64,000 bases of DNA, from NCBI GenBank assembly GCA_965242685.1, contig OZ251487.1, positions 1,612,001 to 1,676,000 of the forward strand, written 5' to 3'. How positions within the stretch are numbered: position 1 is the first letter of the stretch; every line of letters starts with the position of its first letter. Under the pieces are notes generated by a model, which was not told where the DNA came from, made no database searches, and saw only the letters and a program-made list of their open reading frames with translations. Below are positions 52,771-61,879 of this stretch, piece after piece. Source of the stretch: G965215055 sp965242685. GTDB taxonomy: Bacteria > Pseudomonadota > Gammaproteobacteria > UBA4575. Both the position numbers and the translations under genes were made by a program.

Positions 52771-54792
52771 GTGGTTCTCATTCCCCCTGTGGCTTCTCAT
52801 TTCCTCCGCAGTTCCTCGTTAAGTAATACAGGGCGTTTCCCGGTCTCTTGTGGGGCGTGGGTAGTCTTTTCCCTCTTTCTGTTGGCCGGCCTTGTCGTAC
52901 TCGACGACTACGGTGCGTCGTGGGATGAATTCACACAACGGAGATACGCCGAAGAAAATCTGGACTACATCTTGGGAAACTCGGACACTTTTTTAACAAG
53001 ACATGATGCGTTTTACGGCGCCACCTTTGACTTATCGCTCTTGCTGGCGGAACGTATTCTTGGACTGGAAGACACCCGTAGTATCTATCTCAGCCGTCAT
53101 CTCCTGACCCACCTGTTCTTCCTGTTGGGCGGGGTCTGCTGTTACCTGTTGGCCCTACGCCTGTTCAACAACCGTCTGCTGGCCTTGCTCGCCATGCTGC
53201 TGTTCCTTCTACATCCCCGACTCTATGCCCATTCCTTCTTCAACAGCAAGGATATTCCTTTCTTTAGTATGTTTATGATCGCCCTGTTTCTGATTCATCG
53301 GGCTTTTGAACGCGACACCGTGCGGGCGTTTTTGTTATGTGGTGCGGCGGTGGCGGTGCTGATCAACCTGCGGGTGATGGGCGCCATGCTGTTGCTTGCG
53401 GTGGTGGGGATGCGAGGCTTGGACGTTTGGTATGCCGAAGGCAAGCAGGAACGCATACGGGTGCTCAAAACCCTCGGCGGTTTCATACTGAGCAGCGTAT
53501 TTGTGCTATACGCCATTTGGCCGTACTTGTGGGAAGACCCGCTCGGGCGGTTGGTGGAGGCCATTACCATCGCCCCCCACCTTCCTTTCACAAGAATCCA
53601 ATTGTTCAAGGGGACCTTTTTCAACCCTGCCGACTTACCATGGGACTACCTTCCCACCTGGTTTTTGATCACGACGCCGTGGGCGACGTTGTTGTTGGGT
53701 TTCATTGGTATCGTTGCGGTGGGGTATCGAGGCCTTACCCAACCACGAAAGATAGTGCGCAACACACCACTGCGCTTTCAATGGTTATTGCTGGCCTGTT
53801 TCATATTGCCCATACTGGCCGTTATTGTCTTCAAGCCTACACTCTACACCGGCTGGCGGCACATGCACTTTCTCTATGCACCGTTCTGTCTGTTGGCGGC
53901 ATTCGGTTTGTATCAACTGGTATCTTTTTATAGGAAAAAATACTGGAGAGTTGGAGTTTATGCCTTGACGGGAATCGGCTTGGGGATCGTCGTCATGGAG
54001 ATGGCGCAGATTCATCCTTATCAACACTTATACTTCAATGCCCTGGTAGACCGTCACACGCCGGAGTATCTGCGCACCCAATACCAGATGGACTATCATG
54101 GGACTTCCTATCGTGAAGGACTGGAATACCTGCTGGAACGCGATCCCGACTCGCCTATCCATGTTTCAGGGCGAATTGGCTGGATCAAACGAAATAGAGA
54201 GATCCTTCCCGCAACGGAGCGACAACGGGTGAAGAAGACAGCACGTTCCGACTTCCACCTCGACGACTATCGTCGAGATGTTTGGGAAGGAAAAAAACCG
54301 AATCTCTTCAATTCTATTCATACGATCAAGGTCTACAACAATACTATTCTTGCTGTGCAGACTACGGATTTAGCGTTGTTGGATGAGTCCGGTCAAACCT
54401 TCTATCGGAACGTCTACCACAAGACAAAGGCCCGTGAGCCGGTCACTCGTTCCGTCTTTGACGTATACAGATACGAGGACAAGCTGATCTACCTCCGGGA
54501 ATCCTGTAACCCGGACGACCTGCGGGCACCCTTTTTCTTACACGTCTTTCCGGTCAACGAAACGGACCTTCCCGATTTGTACGAGTATCTCGCAGAACGA
54601 AAAAGACCAAAGGGCTTTGAAAACCTGGACTTTGGTTTTCCCAAACACGGGGTGCGCTTTGACGGAAAATGCGTGGCGGTCGTACCGTTGCCCGAGTATG
54701 AAATCAACTCGATCCGCACCGGACAGTTCACTAGAGAAGGTAAACTTTGGAGTGTCGGCTTGAAAGGGAAATTTTCTCTCAAACAAGACTGA
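52771..54792 (+). CDS. Polytopic GT-C-like membrane protein, array copy 3
   Basis: A 673-residue paralog starting with GTG 52771, the only start after an in-frame stop at 52756. There is no poly-C tract; the corresponding region reads IPPVASHFLRSSSLSNTGRF. The acidic motif is DDYGASWDEF, followed by LEDTRSIYLSRHLLTHLFF, the HPRLYAHSFFNSKDIPF block and the C-terminal module (FDVYRYEDKLIYLRESC). About 11 helices are predicted. It should be constitutively in frame. Confidence 0.82.
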   Translation: MVLIPPVASHFLRSSSLSNTGRFPVSCGAWVVFSLFLLAGLVVLDDYGASWDEFTQRRYAEENLDYILGNSDTFLTRHDAFYGATFDLSLLLAERILGLEDTRSIYLSRHLLTHLFFLLGGVCCYLLALRLFNNRLLALLAMLLFLLHPRLYAHSFFNSKDIPFFSMFMIALFLIHRAFERDTVRAFLLCGAAVAVLINLRVMGAMLLLAVVGMRGLDVWYAEGKQERIRVLKTLGGFILSSVFVLYAIWPYLWEDPLGRLVEAITIAPHLPFTRIQLFKGTFFNPADLPWDYLPTWFLITTPWATLLLGFIGIVAVGYRGLTQPRKIVRNTPLRFQWLLLACFILPILAVIVFKPTLYTGWRHMHFLYAPFCLLAAFGLYQLVSFYRKKYWRVGVYALTGIGLGIVVMEMAQIHPYQHLYFNALVDRHTPEYLRTQYQMDYHGTSYREGLEYLLERDPDSPIHVSGRIGWIKRNREILPATERQRVKKTARSDFHLDDYRRDVWEGKKPNLFNSIHTIKVYNNTILAVQTTDLALLDESGQTFYRNVYHKTKAREPVTRSVFDVYRYEDKLIYLRESCNPDDLRAPFFLHVFPVNETDLPDLYEYLAERKRPKGFENLDFGFPKHGVRFDGKCVAVVPLPEYEINSIRTGQFTREGKLWSVGLKGKFSLKQD

Positions 54793-54862
54793 AACCCCGG
54801 GCAGGCGTTTGCGGAAGCTATCCCGTCTCCCCCCGCGTTGTGTTCTGATAAACTATGACGCT

Positions 54863-57343
54863 ATGACACCTGTCCCCCCCCTCCCCCGCAGCTCGCTAAG
54901 TAATATGGGACGTTCCCTAACCTCTCGCGGTGCCTGGGCGTTCGTCCTCGCACTCTTTCTGTTGGTCGGCATCGCCGTACTCGACGATTATGGCGTGGCA
55001 TGGGATGACCCTACACAACGTAACATCGCCAAACTGAACGCCGACTACATCTCGGGAAAAGATGACAACCTACAGCTGAGACAAAAAGATAAGCATTACG
55101 GCATTGCCTTCGAACTCCCCCTGCTGTGGATCGAGCGCGCCCTAGGCCTGGAAGATACCCGTAACATCTATCTTAGCCGTCATCTGCTGATTCACCTGTT
55201 TTTCCTGTTGGGCGCGGCCTGCTGTTACCTGTTGGCCCTACGCCTGTTCAACAACCGAATCCTCGCCCTGGCCGCCATGCTGCTGTTCCTGTTGCATCCC
55301 CGACTCTATGCCCATTCCTTCCTCAACAGCAAGGATATTCCTTTCTTTAGTATGTTTATGATCACTCTGTTGCTGATTCATCGTGCCTTTGTGCGCGATA
55401 CCGTGCGGGCGTTTTTGTTATGCGGTGCGGCGGTGGCGGTGCTGATCAACCTTCGGGTCATGGGCGTCATGCTGTGGATTGCGGTGATTATTATGCGGGG
55501 CTTGGATGTCTGGTATGCCGAAGGCAGGCAGGAACGCATACGGGTGCTTAAGACCCTTGGCGGCTTCATACTGAGCAGTGTCCTTACCTTGTATGCCGTT
55601 TGGCCGTACTTGTGGAAAGACCCATTCGGGCGGTTGGTGGAGGCCTTCACTATCGCTTCCCATTACCCTAACAAGGTTACCGAGCTGTTCAAGGGGGAAT
55701 TTTTCAGCGGTTTTGATCTTCCCTGGGAGTATCTTCCCACCTGGTTTTTGATCACGACGCCGTGGGTGGCGTTGTTGTTGGGTTTGATCGGTATCGTTGC
55801 GGTGGGGTATCGGGGTCTCGCCCGACCAAGCAATGTATTGCGCAACACGCCGCTGCGCTTTCAATGGCTACTATTGGCTTGTTTCATATTGCCTGTGTTG
55901 GCGGTTATGCTGTTGGGGTCAACACTCCACGATGGCTGGCGACACATGTACTTCATCTATGCGCCGTTCTGTTTGTTGGCGGCGTATGGTTTGCATCAAT
56001 TGGTATCCCCTTCCAGGAAAAAATACTGGCGGGTCGGCGTTTATGCTCTGACGGGAATCGGCCTGGTCGGAGTGGTCATCGAAATGGTGCAGATTCATCC
56101 TTATCAAAATGTCTACTTTAACGCCTTGGTAGACCGTCACACACCAGAGTATCTGCGCACCCAATATGAGATGGACTATTGGGGGACTTCCTATCGTGAA
56201 GGGCTGGAATACCTGCTGGAACACTATCCCGACTCGCCCGTCCGTGTTTATAGGAAGAGGTATAGCCATGCAGACATAAACAGTTTGATCCTTCCCGCAA
56301 CGGAGCGCCGGCGGATTGTGTTTGATGATGATACACCGAGTGCCCCACACTTCGCCATGATATTCTTCCATAATGATACCGTCCGTGATGATGCGCTGAG
56401 TAGTCCATACTTCGCCATGTACCCCATGTATCCCACACCTTCCGATAAAGAAGAGCTGATCCACACCATCAAAATATATAACAACACCATCCTGGCGGTG
56501 TACGCCGTGAACCTGGACCTTCTGCCGGATGAGCAAGCCTTCTATCGGAATGTCTACCACAAGACAAAGACTCGTAAGCCGGTCATTCGTTCCTTCTTTG
56601 ACGTGTATTGGTACAGAGGTGGTGGCGGGCTGCCCCATCATGATTCTGCTGTAGAGTTTCGGTACACAGACAGGCTGGTTTACATCAGGGAATCCTGCCA
56701 TCCGGATGACCTAAAGCAACGCTTTTTTCTACACATCTTTCCAAAAAACAGAGACGACGACCTGCCCGATTCCCATCGGCCGCACGACTCTGACAATTTA
56801 GACTTTGACTTTTTCCAATACGGCAGACGGGTGGACGGAAAATGTATGGTAGTCGTGCCGTTGCCCGAATATGACATGGATTATATCCGCACTGGACAGT
56901 ACGGCCACGAAGGTGAACTCTGGAGCGGCGGCTTGAAACTGCAAACTGAAACAAGCCGGCTAACGAATACTACGGCATGGCTAGATAATACCCCATGGCG
57001 GGAAATTATCTCCGGAAAACCGGCGATTGATTCCGCCTTCGACGTGTACCTGGACGAGAACCGGCTGATCTACTTCAAACAACCCTGCGCGGTGGCAGAT
57101 ACGCGGGCCGAGTTTTTTCTGAACATCTATTCAGAGGACACGAATAACCTCTCCGACCGAAAAGACGGCCTGATAAAAACGAAAATCCCTTTTTATTTTC
57201 CTATGTATGGCAAACGTTTTGACGACCAATGCGTGGCCGTCGTACCGCTGCCCGAGGTTGACATCGTCCGTATCAGGACCGGTCAACGGCGACCCGGCCC
57301 CGATAGGAAAAAAGTATGGAAAGGGAAGTTTTCTCTCAAATAA
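54863..57343 (+). CDS. Polytopic GT-C-like membrane protein, array copy 4 with doubled C-terminal module
   Basis: An 826-residue paralog; I use ATG 54863 (MTPVPPLPRSSLSNMGR). The start region has a shorter, interrupted C tract (8 C, T, 5 C; 54874-54887). The membrane core matches copies 1-3 (DDYGVAWDDPTQR; HPRLYAHSFLNSKDIPF). The C-terminal module occurs twice in tandem: FFDVYWYRGGGGLPHHDSAV through VVPLPEYDMDYIRTGQ, then AFDVYLDENRLIYFKQPC through VVPLPEVDIVRIRTGQ. The linker also contains a short repeat (HFAM / YFAM). The extra module explains the greater length. Confidence 0.82.
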   Translation: MTPVPPLPRSSLSNMGRSLTSRGAWAFVLALFLLVGIAVLDDYGVAWDDPTQRNIAKLNADYISGKDDNLQLRQKDKHYGIAFELPLLWIERALGLEDTRNIYLSRHLLIHLFFLLGAACCYLLALRLFNNRILALAAMLLFLLHPRLYAHSFLNSKDIPFFSMFMITLLLIHRAFVRDTVRAFLLCGAAVAVLINLRVMGVMLWIAVIIMRGLDVWYAEGRQERIRVLKTLGGFILSSVLTLYAVWPYLWKDPFGRLVEAFTIASHYPNKVTELFKGEFFSGFDLPWEYLPTWFLITTPWVALLLGLIGIVAVGYRGLARPSNVLRNTPLRFQWLLLACFILPVLAVMLLGSTLHDGWRHMYFIYAPFCLLAAYGLHQLVSPSRKKYWRVGVYALTGIGLVGVVIEMVQIHPYQNVYFNALVDRHTPEYLRTQYEMDYWGTSYREGLEYLLEHYPDSPVRVYRKRYSHADINSLILPATERRRIVFDDDTPSAPHFAMIFFHNDTVRDDALSSPYFAMYPMYPTPSDKEELIHTIKIYNNTILAVYAVNLDLLPDEQAFYRNVYHKTKTRKPVIRSFFDVYWYRGGGGLPHHDSAVEFRYTDRLVYIRESCHPDDLKQRFFLHIFPKNRDDDLPDSHRPHDSDNLDFDFFQYGRRVDGKCMVVVPLPEYDMDYIRTGQYGHEGELWSGGLKLQTETSRLTNTTAWLDNTPWREIISGKPAIDSAFDVYLDENRLIYFKQPCAVADTRAEFFLNIYSEDTNNLSDRKDGLIKTKIPFYFPMYGKRFDDQCVAVVPLPEVDIVRIRTGQRRPGPDRKKVWKGKFSLK

Positions 57344-57370
57344 ATAAGTGAAACTTCACGGAGACGACCT

Positions 57371-59212
57371 ATGAGCTATGAGGGAATGAAAAGGTCATCG
57401 GTGATTCGACAAATCCTACACCGCTGGCCGTACCTCATACTGCTGCTGACGCTGTCAACCGTCTTTATATCCGGCGGCGACCGAGGCTATTTTTACCAGG
57501 GCTATGACTGGTCCTCATCTATGAATATAGCTATAGCCGCCAATCTTTCCCCCCGGCATGGCTTTCTCATGTTTCAGCACAAAACACGGGATGAAGATGG
57601 CAACCAAGTCTACGCCCCCTACAACCGCTTTCCAATCGGGGGGTACGCATTACTGAAACTGTCCATATTGCCCTTCGGAGACGACCTCTCCGCACAAATC
57701 CGCGCCGCCAGGATACTGATGCTGCTGTTGTTTATCGCCAGCGCGGTATTGGCGTACCTGGCACTGTGTCGTCTCGTCGGCAATCGAGGCATCGCCCTGG
57801 CCGCAACGCTGCTGGCCTTCTCCTCCTATAACATCCTGTACTTCAACACGATGATCGGAGAAGTCATGGTCGGCCTGCTTGGAATGATGTTGGTCTTCCA
57901 CGGCATGGTCGTCTTTGTCCAGGAAAACCGCTTCCGACAGTTGTTGATCAAGGTAGGTATTGGATTATTGTTGAACTGGCACGTCTTTGCATTGCTCCTC
58001 CCCTTTACTTTTCTTGGCCTGATGAAAGAATTATTTACAAGTCTGAGGGCACGGCCGCCCCCCTATATTTTGAAACGTCTGACGGTTTCTCTGTTGCGCA
58101 GCCGTTATTTGGTACTCGGTGTCTTTGCCCTGTTTTTCGGTACGGCGGTACTGACATTTAATCTCACGAATGAATACATTGCATTGGATGGCAAGACCCC
58201 CCTGACAGAATTGCCGACTTTCGGTTCTCTCAAGGCTCGTACCGGGCTAGATCCAGAGTTTAACGCCACTTTTGCCGACGATCTGACGTGGAAAACCTAC
58301 CTGAAACAACAGTCCGAGAAATTGTATCGAGCATTACTTCCCGCCGCCGTGATGCTGGACGTGGTGCTGGATGGTACCGATATAGACATAAATGAAGCCG
58401 TCCCTTACCGTATCCCGTGGTACCGGCCGACGCCGCATGATAGCCCCCCCAAAGTCGGCACAGTCGAAGTTATACTCACTTTTTGTATGATCGCGCCATG
58501 GTTTCTTCGCTTTTTTCATCGCCACAAAATCCTGCTGGTGTCCTTGGCGCTATCGGGGCCGGTGTGGGCACTGCTGATGCGTAGAACCGTTGCCTTTCAT
58601 GAATTTGAAAGCGTTTATTACATCGGCATCCCGCTGGTTTTTTTCTCCTTGGTGCTATCGTACACACACCGGTTATCCAAAAGATGGGCCGCCCTTGTGG
58701 TCGGTGCGGCCGTCATGGTCTCGGCGGTAGGCTTTGCCTTTTCCAGCCTGCAAACGGGCGACATCGGCCACGATCCCGAAATGGCCGAATATCAGGCGTC
58801 GTTGGTCAACGAATTCAGTGCCATCCGCAAAATTACCCAAGGAAAAAATGTCTTTTTCCCAATATCTGATTATTACACAAACGAGATTCTATTTTCTGGC
58901 GCGCGGCACGGCCTGGACTACTATTTTTCCGGCAGCCACCTCTTTTTCAAAGGTCAAACTGGCAACGACTTGGACAGCTATTGCGTCACGCGTAAATCGG
59001 CAGATGGCTTTCCTTCTTTGACGCCCGACAATCAAAAAGTATTCCTGTATGCAGATGCCGCCACCTGCGACAAACTGGATGCGGCACAACGAAAGGAAGC
59101 CCGTAAAATGTATCGACAAGCCGTCCTTGGTCGGCAACCGGTCATTCGTCCTTCTTTGACGTGTATTGGTACAGAGGTGGTGGCGGGCTGCCCCATCATG
59201 ATTCTGCTGTAG
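57371..59212 (+). CDS. Membrane glycosyltransferase-like protein, gene 5 of the array, C-terminus frameshifted
   Basis: A 613-residue polytopic protein, different in its core from copies 1-4. The N-terminus (RGYFYQGYDWSSSMNIAIAA; PYNRFPIGGYALLKLSILPFG) and about ten helices suggest a related GT-C-type enzyme. The last 21 residues (PSLTCIGTEVVAGCPIMILL) are read in the wrong frame. The DNA here matches the C-terminal module of copy 4 but lacks one T (CGTCC at 59148-59151 against CGTTCC), so the shared module continues out of frame to 59508. The intact protein would be about 710 residues. Confidence 0.78.
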   Translation: MSYEGMKRSSVIRQILHRWPYLILLLTLSTVFISGGDRGYFYQGYDWSSSMNIAIAANLSPRHGFLMFQHKTRDEDGNQVYAPYNRFPIGGYALLKLSILPFGDDLSAQIRAARILMLLLFIASAVLAYLALCRLVGNRGIALAATLLAFSSYNILYFNTMIGEVMVGLLGMMLVFHGMVVFVQENRFRQLLIKVGIGLLLNWHVFALLLPFTFLGLMKELFTSLRARPPPYILKRLTVSLLRSRYLVLGVFALFFGTAVLTFNLTNEYIALDGKTPLTELPTFGSLKARTGLDPEFNATFADDLTWKTYLKQQSEKLYRALLPAAVMLDVVLDGTDIDINEAVPYRIPWYRPTPHDSPPKVGTVEVILTFCMIAPWFLRFFHRHKILLVSLALSGPVWALLMRRTVAFHEFESVYYIGIPLVFFSLVLSYTHRLSKRWAALVVGAAVMVSAVGFAFSSLQTGDIGHDPEMAEYQASLVNEFSAIRKITQGKNVFFPISDYYTNEILFSGARHGLDYYFSGSHLFFKGQTGNDLDSYCVTRKSADGFPSLTPDNQKVFLYADAATCDKLDAAQRKEARKMYRQAVLGRQPVIRPSLTCIGTEVVAGCPIMILL

Positions 59213-59508
59213 AGTTTCGGCATCAAGACACCCTGGTTTACATCAGGGAGTCCTGTACCGAAAGCGATACCGAAGCGCGTTTTTTATTGCATTTTGAACC
59301 GTTCGATGTGGACGACTTACCCGAATCCCGTCGGTCGCACGGTTTTGACAATCGGGACTTTGTTTTTCCCAAACACGGCAAACGGATGGACGGAACCTGT
59401 ATGGCGGTCGTGCCATTGCCCGAATATGAAATCAGCTTGATCCGCACCGGGCAGTACACGAACGAAGGTGTGATCTGGGAAGGGAAGTTTTCTCTCAAGC
59501 AAGATTGA
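59150..59508 (+). pseudogene. Out-of-frame C-terminal module of array gene 5
   Basis: After the one-base deletion the shared module reads on in the next frame: SFFDVYWYRGGGGLPHHDSA, LVYIRESC, DLPESRRSHGFDNRDFVFPK, GTCMAVVPLPEYEISLIRTGQ, ending EGKFSLKQD. It has no start of its own with a good ribosome site and is most simply the detached tail of gene 5. Its DNA is close to copy 4's first module for more than 100 bases. Confidence 0.8.
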
Positions 59509-59576
59509 AACATCAGGCCGGCGTTTGCGGACGGCTACAATTTTTCCCCATGTTGTGTTCCGATTGGGGTTAGGTC

Positions 59577-59594
59577 GGGTGGGGTCGGGTCGGG
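59577..59594 (+). repeat. G-quadruplex-capable G-tract cluster
   Basis: GGG-T-GGGG-TC-GGG-TC-GGG is four G-tracts with loops of 1-2 bases, with a further GGGG at 59566. It lies between gene 5 of the array and the 3' end of argF, which converge. It could fold as a quadruplex in plus-strand DNA or in read-through RNA. Confidence 0.7.
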
Positions 59595-59658
59595 CGGAAT
59601 CTGCTGTTTTCTGGTTTAGTGCCAATCGCGGTTGTCCAGATGGCGACATGACAACGGG

Positions 59659-60561
59659 CTACGCCATCAATTTTTCCAACAGCGCCTTCTGTGCGTGAAG
59701 GCGATTTTCAGCCGCGTCCCACACAACACTGTGTACGCCGTTCAGTACGTCGTCGGTCACTTCTTCGTCGCGGTGGGCCGGCAAGCAGTGCATGAACAGG
59801 GCGTCTTTGTTGGCATGGGACATTAATGATGCGTTTACTTGATAGCCTCTAAAGGCTTGTTTTCTTTCATGTCGTTCCTGTTCCTGCCCCATACTCGCCC
59901 AAGCGTCGGTGACCACCAAATCGGCATTTTGAACGGCGGCTTGCGGGTCGTGCAATATTGAAACCCTGTCTTTTGCTTGCGCGACGATGTCGGCGCGCGG
60001 GCTGTATTGTTGCGGACAGGCAACGTGCAGACGGAATTTAAACTGTCGGGCGGCGTTGATGTAGGAATGACACATGTTGTTGCCGTCTCCAATCCAAGCC
60101 ACTGTAGCACCCTCGATTTCGCCTCGATGTTCGCGCCAGGTCTGCATATCTGCCAGCAGCTGGCAAGGGTGGTACAAGTCTGTCAATCCGTTGATTACCG
60201 GAACACTGGAATGCGCGGCAAAAGTTTCTGCGTCCACATGTTTGAAGGTGCGTATCATTATGGCGTCTACCATTCGCGACAGCACACGTGCACTGTCTTT
60301 GACGGGTTCGCCACGTCCTTGTTGCGTATCGCGAGAAGACAGAAAAATTGCATGTCCGCCCAGTTGAATCATGCCGGCTTCAAAAGATACGCGCGTGCGC
60401 GTGGAGGATTTGTCAAAGATCATCGCCAATACCTTGTCTTGCAAAGGGGTGTAATGGTTTCCTCGTTGAAACTGCTTTTTCATCTCGATTGCGTGCGTCA
60501 ACAACTCTTCAAGCTCAAGAGGCGTGAGATCAAGCAGGGTTAGAAAGTGACGGATGCTCAC
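59659..60561 (-). CDS. argF: Ornithine carbamoyltransferase ArgF
   Basis: ArgF makes citrulline from ornithine and carbamoyl phosphate. The 300-residue protein has the carbamoyl-phosphate motif SSTRTRVSFEAGM (about residue 52), HPCQLLADMQT and the ornithine-site FMHCLPAHRDEEV. The start is GTG 60561. It lies 19 bases after argD on the same strand, forming an argDF unit. Confidence 0.97.
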   Translation of the reverse strand: MSIRHFLTLLDLTPLELEELLTHAIEMKKQFQRGNHYTPLQDKVLAMIFDKSSTRTRVSFEAGMIQLGGHAIFLSSRDTQQGRGEPVKDSARVLSRMVDAIMIRTFKHVDAETFAAHSSVPVINGLTDLYHPCQLLADMQTWREHRGEIEGATVAWIGDGNNMCHSYINAARQFKFRLHVACPQQYSPRADIVAQAKDRVSILHDPQAAVQNADLVVTDAWASMGQEQERHERKQAFRGYQVNASLMSHANKDALFMHCLPAHRDEEVTDDVLNGVHSVVWDAAENRLHAQKALLEKLMA

Positions 60562-60580
60562 GGTATAAATGGGGGTTGGC

Positions 60581-61777
60581 TCAGTTGCGCTGCAAGGCCG
60601 TAAATTCGGATATGCCTTCTATAAGGGTGTTTACGATGATGTCCGCATGTTTCTTTTCTATTATCAACGGTGGCAAAAGTCGTATCACGGAGTCGGCGGT
60701 TACGTTGATCAATAGGTGGCGTTTCAGGCATAGATCCACGAGTTGATGGCACGCCGGTGTAAGTTCCACGCCAATCATCAAGCCTTTGCCCCGCACTTCT
60801 CTGACGTATTTGCAATCGGCAAGCTCTGCCCGCAAGCTTTCCATTATGTACACGCCGAGGCGGGCGGCATTTTCGCATAGATTTTGCGTTTCTATGGTTT
60901 CAAGTGTCGCCAGGGCGGTACGACAGGCAAGCGGATTGCCGCCAAAAGTAGAGCCGTGCGAGCCGGGCTTGAATAGTTCCGCCACGTGTCTTTTTGCCAG
61001 GCACGCGCCTATGGGCACGCCGTTTGCCAGACCTTTGGCAGTCACGACGACGTCGGGACGGGCGTCTTCGTGCTGGAAACAAAACCATTTTCCGGTGCGC
61101 CCGTTGCCGGTCTGCACTTCATCCAGCATTAGCAAGGCCCCGTGTTTGTCACATAGTGCGCGCAACTTTGATAAGTATCCCTGCGAAGGGACATTGATTC
61201 CGGCTTCACCCTGAATGGGCTCGACCAGCACGGCGACGACGTTTGTGTCTTCCGCCAGCACTGATTCTACCGCGCTGACGTCGTTGTACGGTACCCGCAT
61301 GAAACCGGATACAAGCGGCTCAAATCCGTCGTGTGCCTTGTGGCTGCCGGTTGCGGTAAGCGTTGCCATGGTACGTCCGTGAAAGCTGTTTTCCATCACG
61401 ATAATTGTGGGTGTATCGATGTTTTTACGGTGCCCGTAAAGTCTCGCCAGTTTTATCGCCGCCTCGTTTGCTTCGGCACCGGAGTTGCAAAAGAAGGCGG
61501 CATTCATTCCCGATAATTGACAAAGCTTTGCGCCAAGCTGTTCCTGTAACGTTATTTGATACAGGTTGGAGGTGTGTATGAGTCTGGACGCCTGGTCGGT
61601 AACGGCACGGACTACGGCCGGATGGGCATGGCCCAGTCCACATACGGCGATGCCGGATAGGGCGTCGAAGTATGGTTCGTCCTCATCGGGGGTATGTAGC
61701 CATACGCCTTCACCGCGAGCAAAGGCGATTCGCTTGCGTGCATAGGTGTCCATCAAGGGGTTTTTAGGGTGAACCAT
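60581..61777 (-). CDS. argD: Acetylornithine aminotransferase ArgD
   Basis: A 398-residue class III PLP aminotransferase. It has NSGAEANEAAIKLAR, the aspartate region LLMLDEVQTGNGRTG, the PLP lysine in VVTAKGLANGVPIGA, and GSHGSTFGGNPLACRTAL. ArgD converts N-acetylglutamate semialdehyde to N-acetylornithine in arginine synthesis and may also act in lysine synthesis. It is followed by argF. Confidence 0.95.
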   Translation of the reverse strand: MVHPKNPLMDTYARKRIAFARGEGVWLHTPDEDEPYFDALSGIAVCGLGHAHPAVVRAVTDQASRLIHTSNLYQITLQEQLGAKLCQLSGMNAAFFCNSGAEANEAAIKLARLYGHRKNIDTPTIIVMENSFHGRTMATLTATGSHKAHDGFEPLVSGFMRVPYNDVSAVESVLAEDTNVVAVLVEPIQGEAGINVPSQGYLSKLRALCDKHGALLMLDEVQTGNGRTGKWFCFQHEDARPDVVVTAKGLANGVPIGACLAKRHVAELFKPGSHGSTFGGNPLACRTALATLETIETQNLCENAARLGVYIMESLRAELADCKYVREVRGKGLMIGVELTPACHQLVDLCLKRHLLINVTADSVIRLLPPLIIEKKHADIIVNTLIEGISEFTALQRN

Positions 61778-61879
61778 TTTTCAGTTGCACGCATGAAAGA
61801 GGCAGCACCACCTCACCAGGAACGGCGCCCGGATGCAGCAAAACCCGGGCGTTTGGTCAGAAGTTAAGGTTGCTGTCCC

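Noticed and set aside
57355..57371. GTGAAACTTCAC as another parS
   Set aside because: It matches too few positions of the parS consensus and lies far from the cluster.
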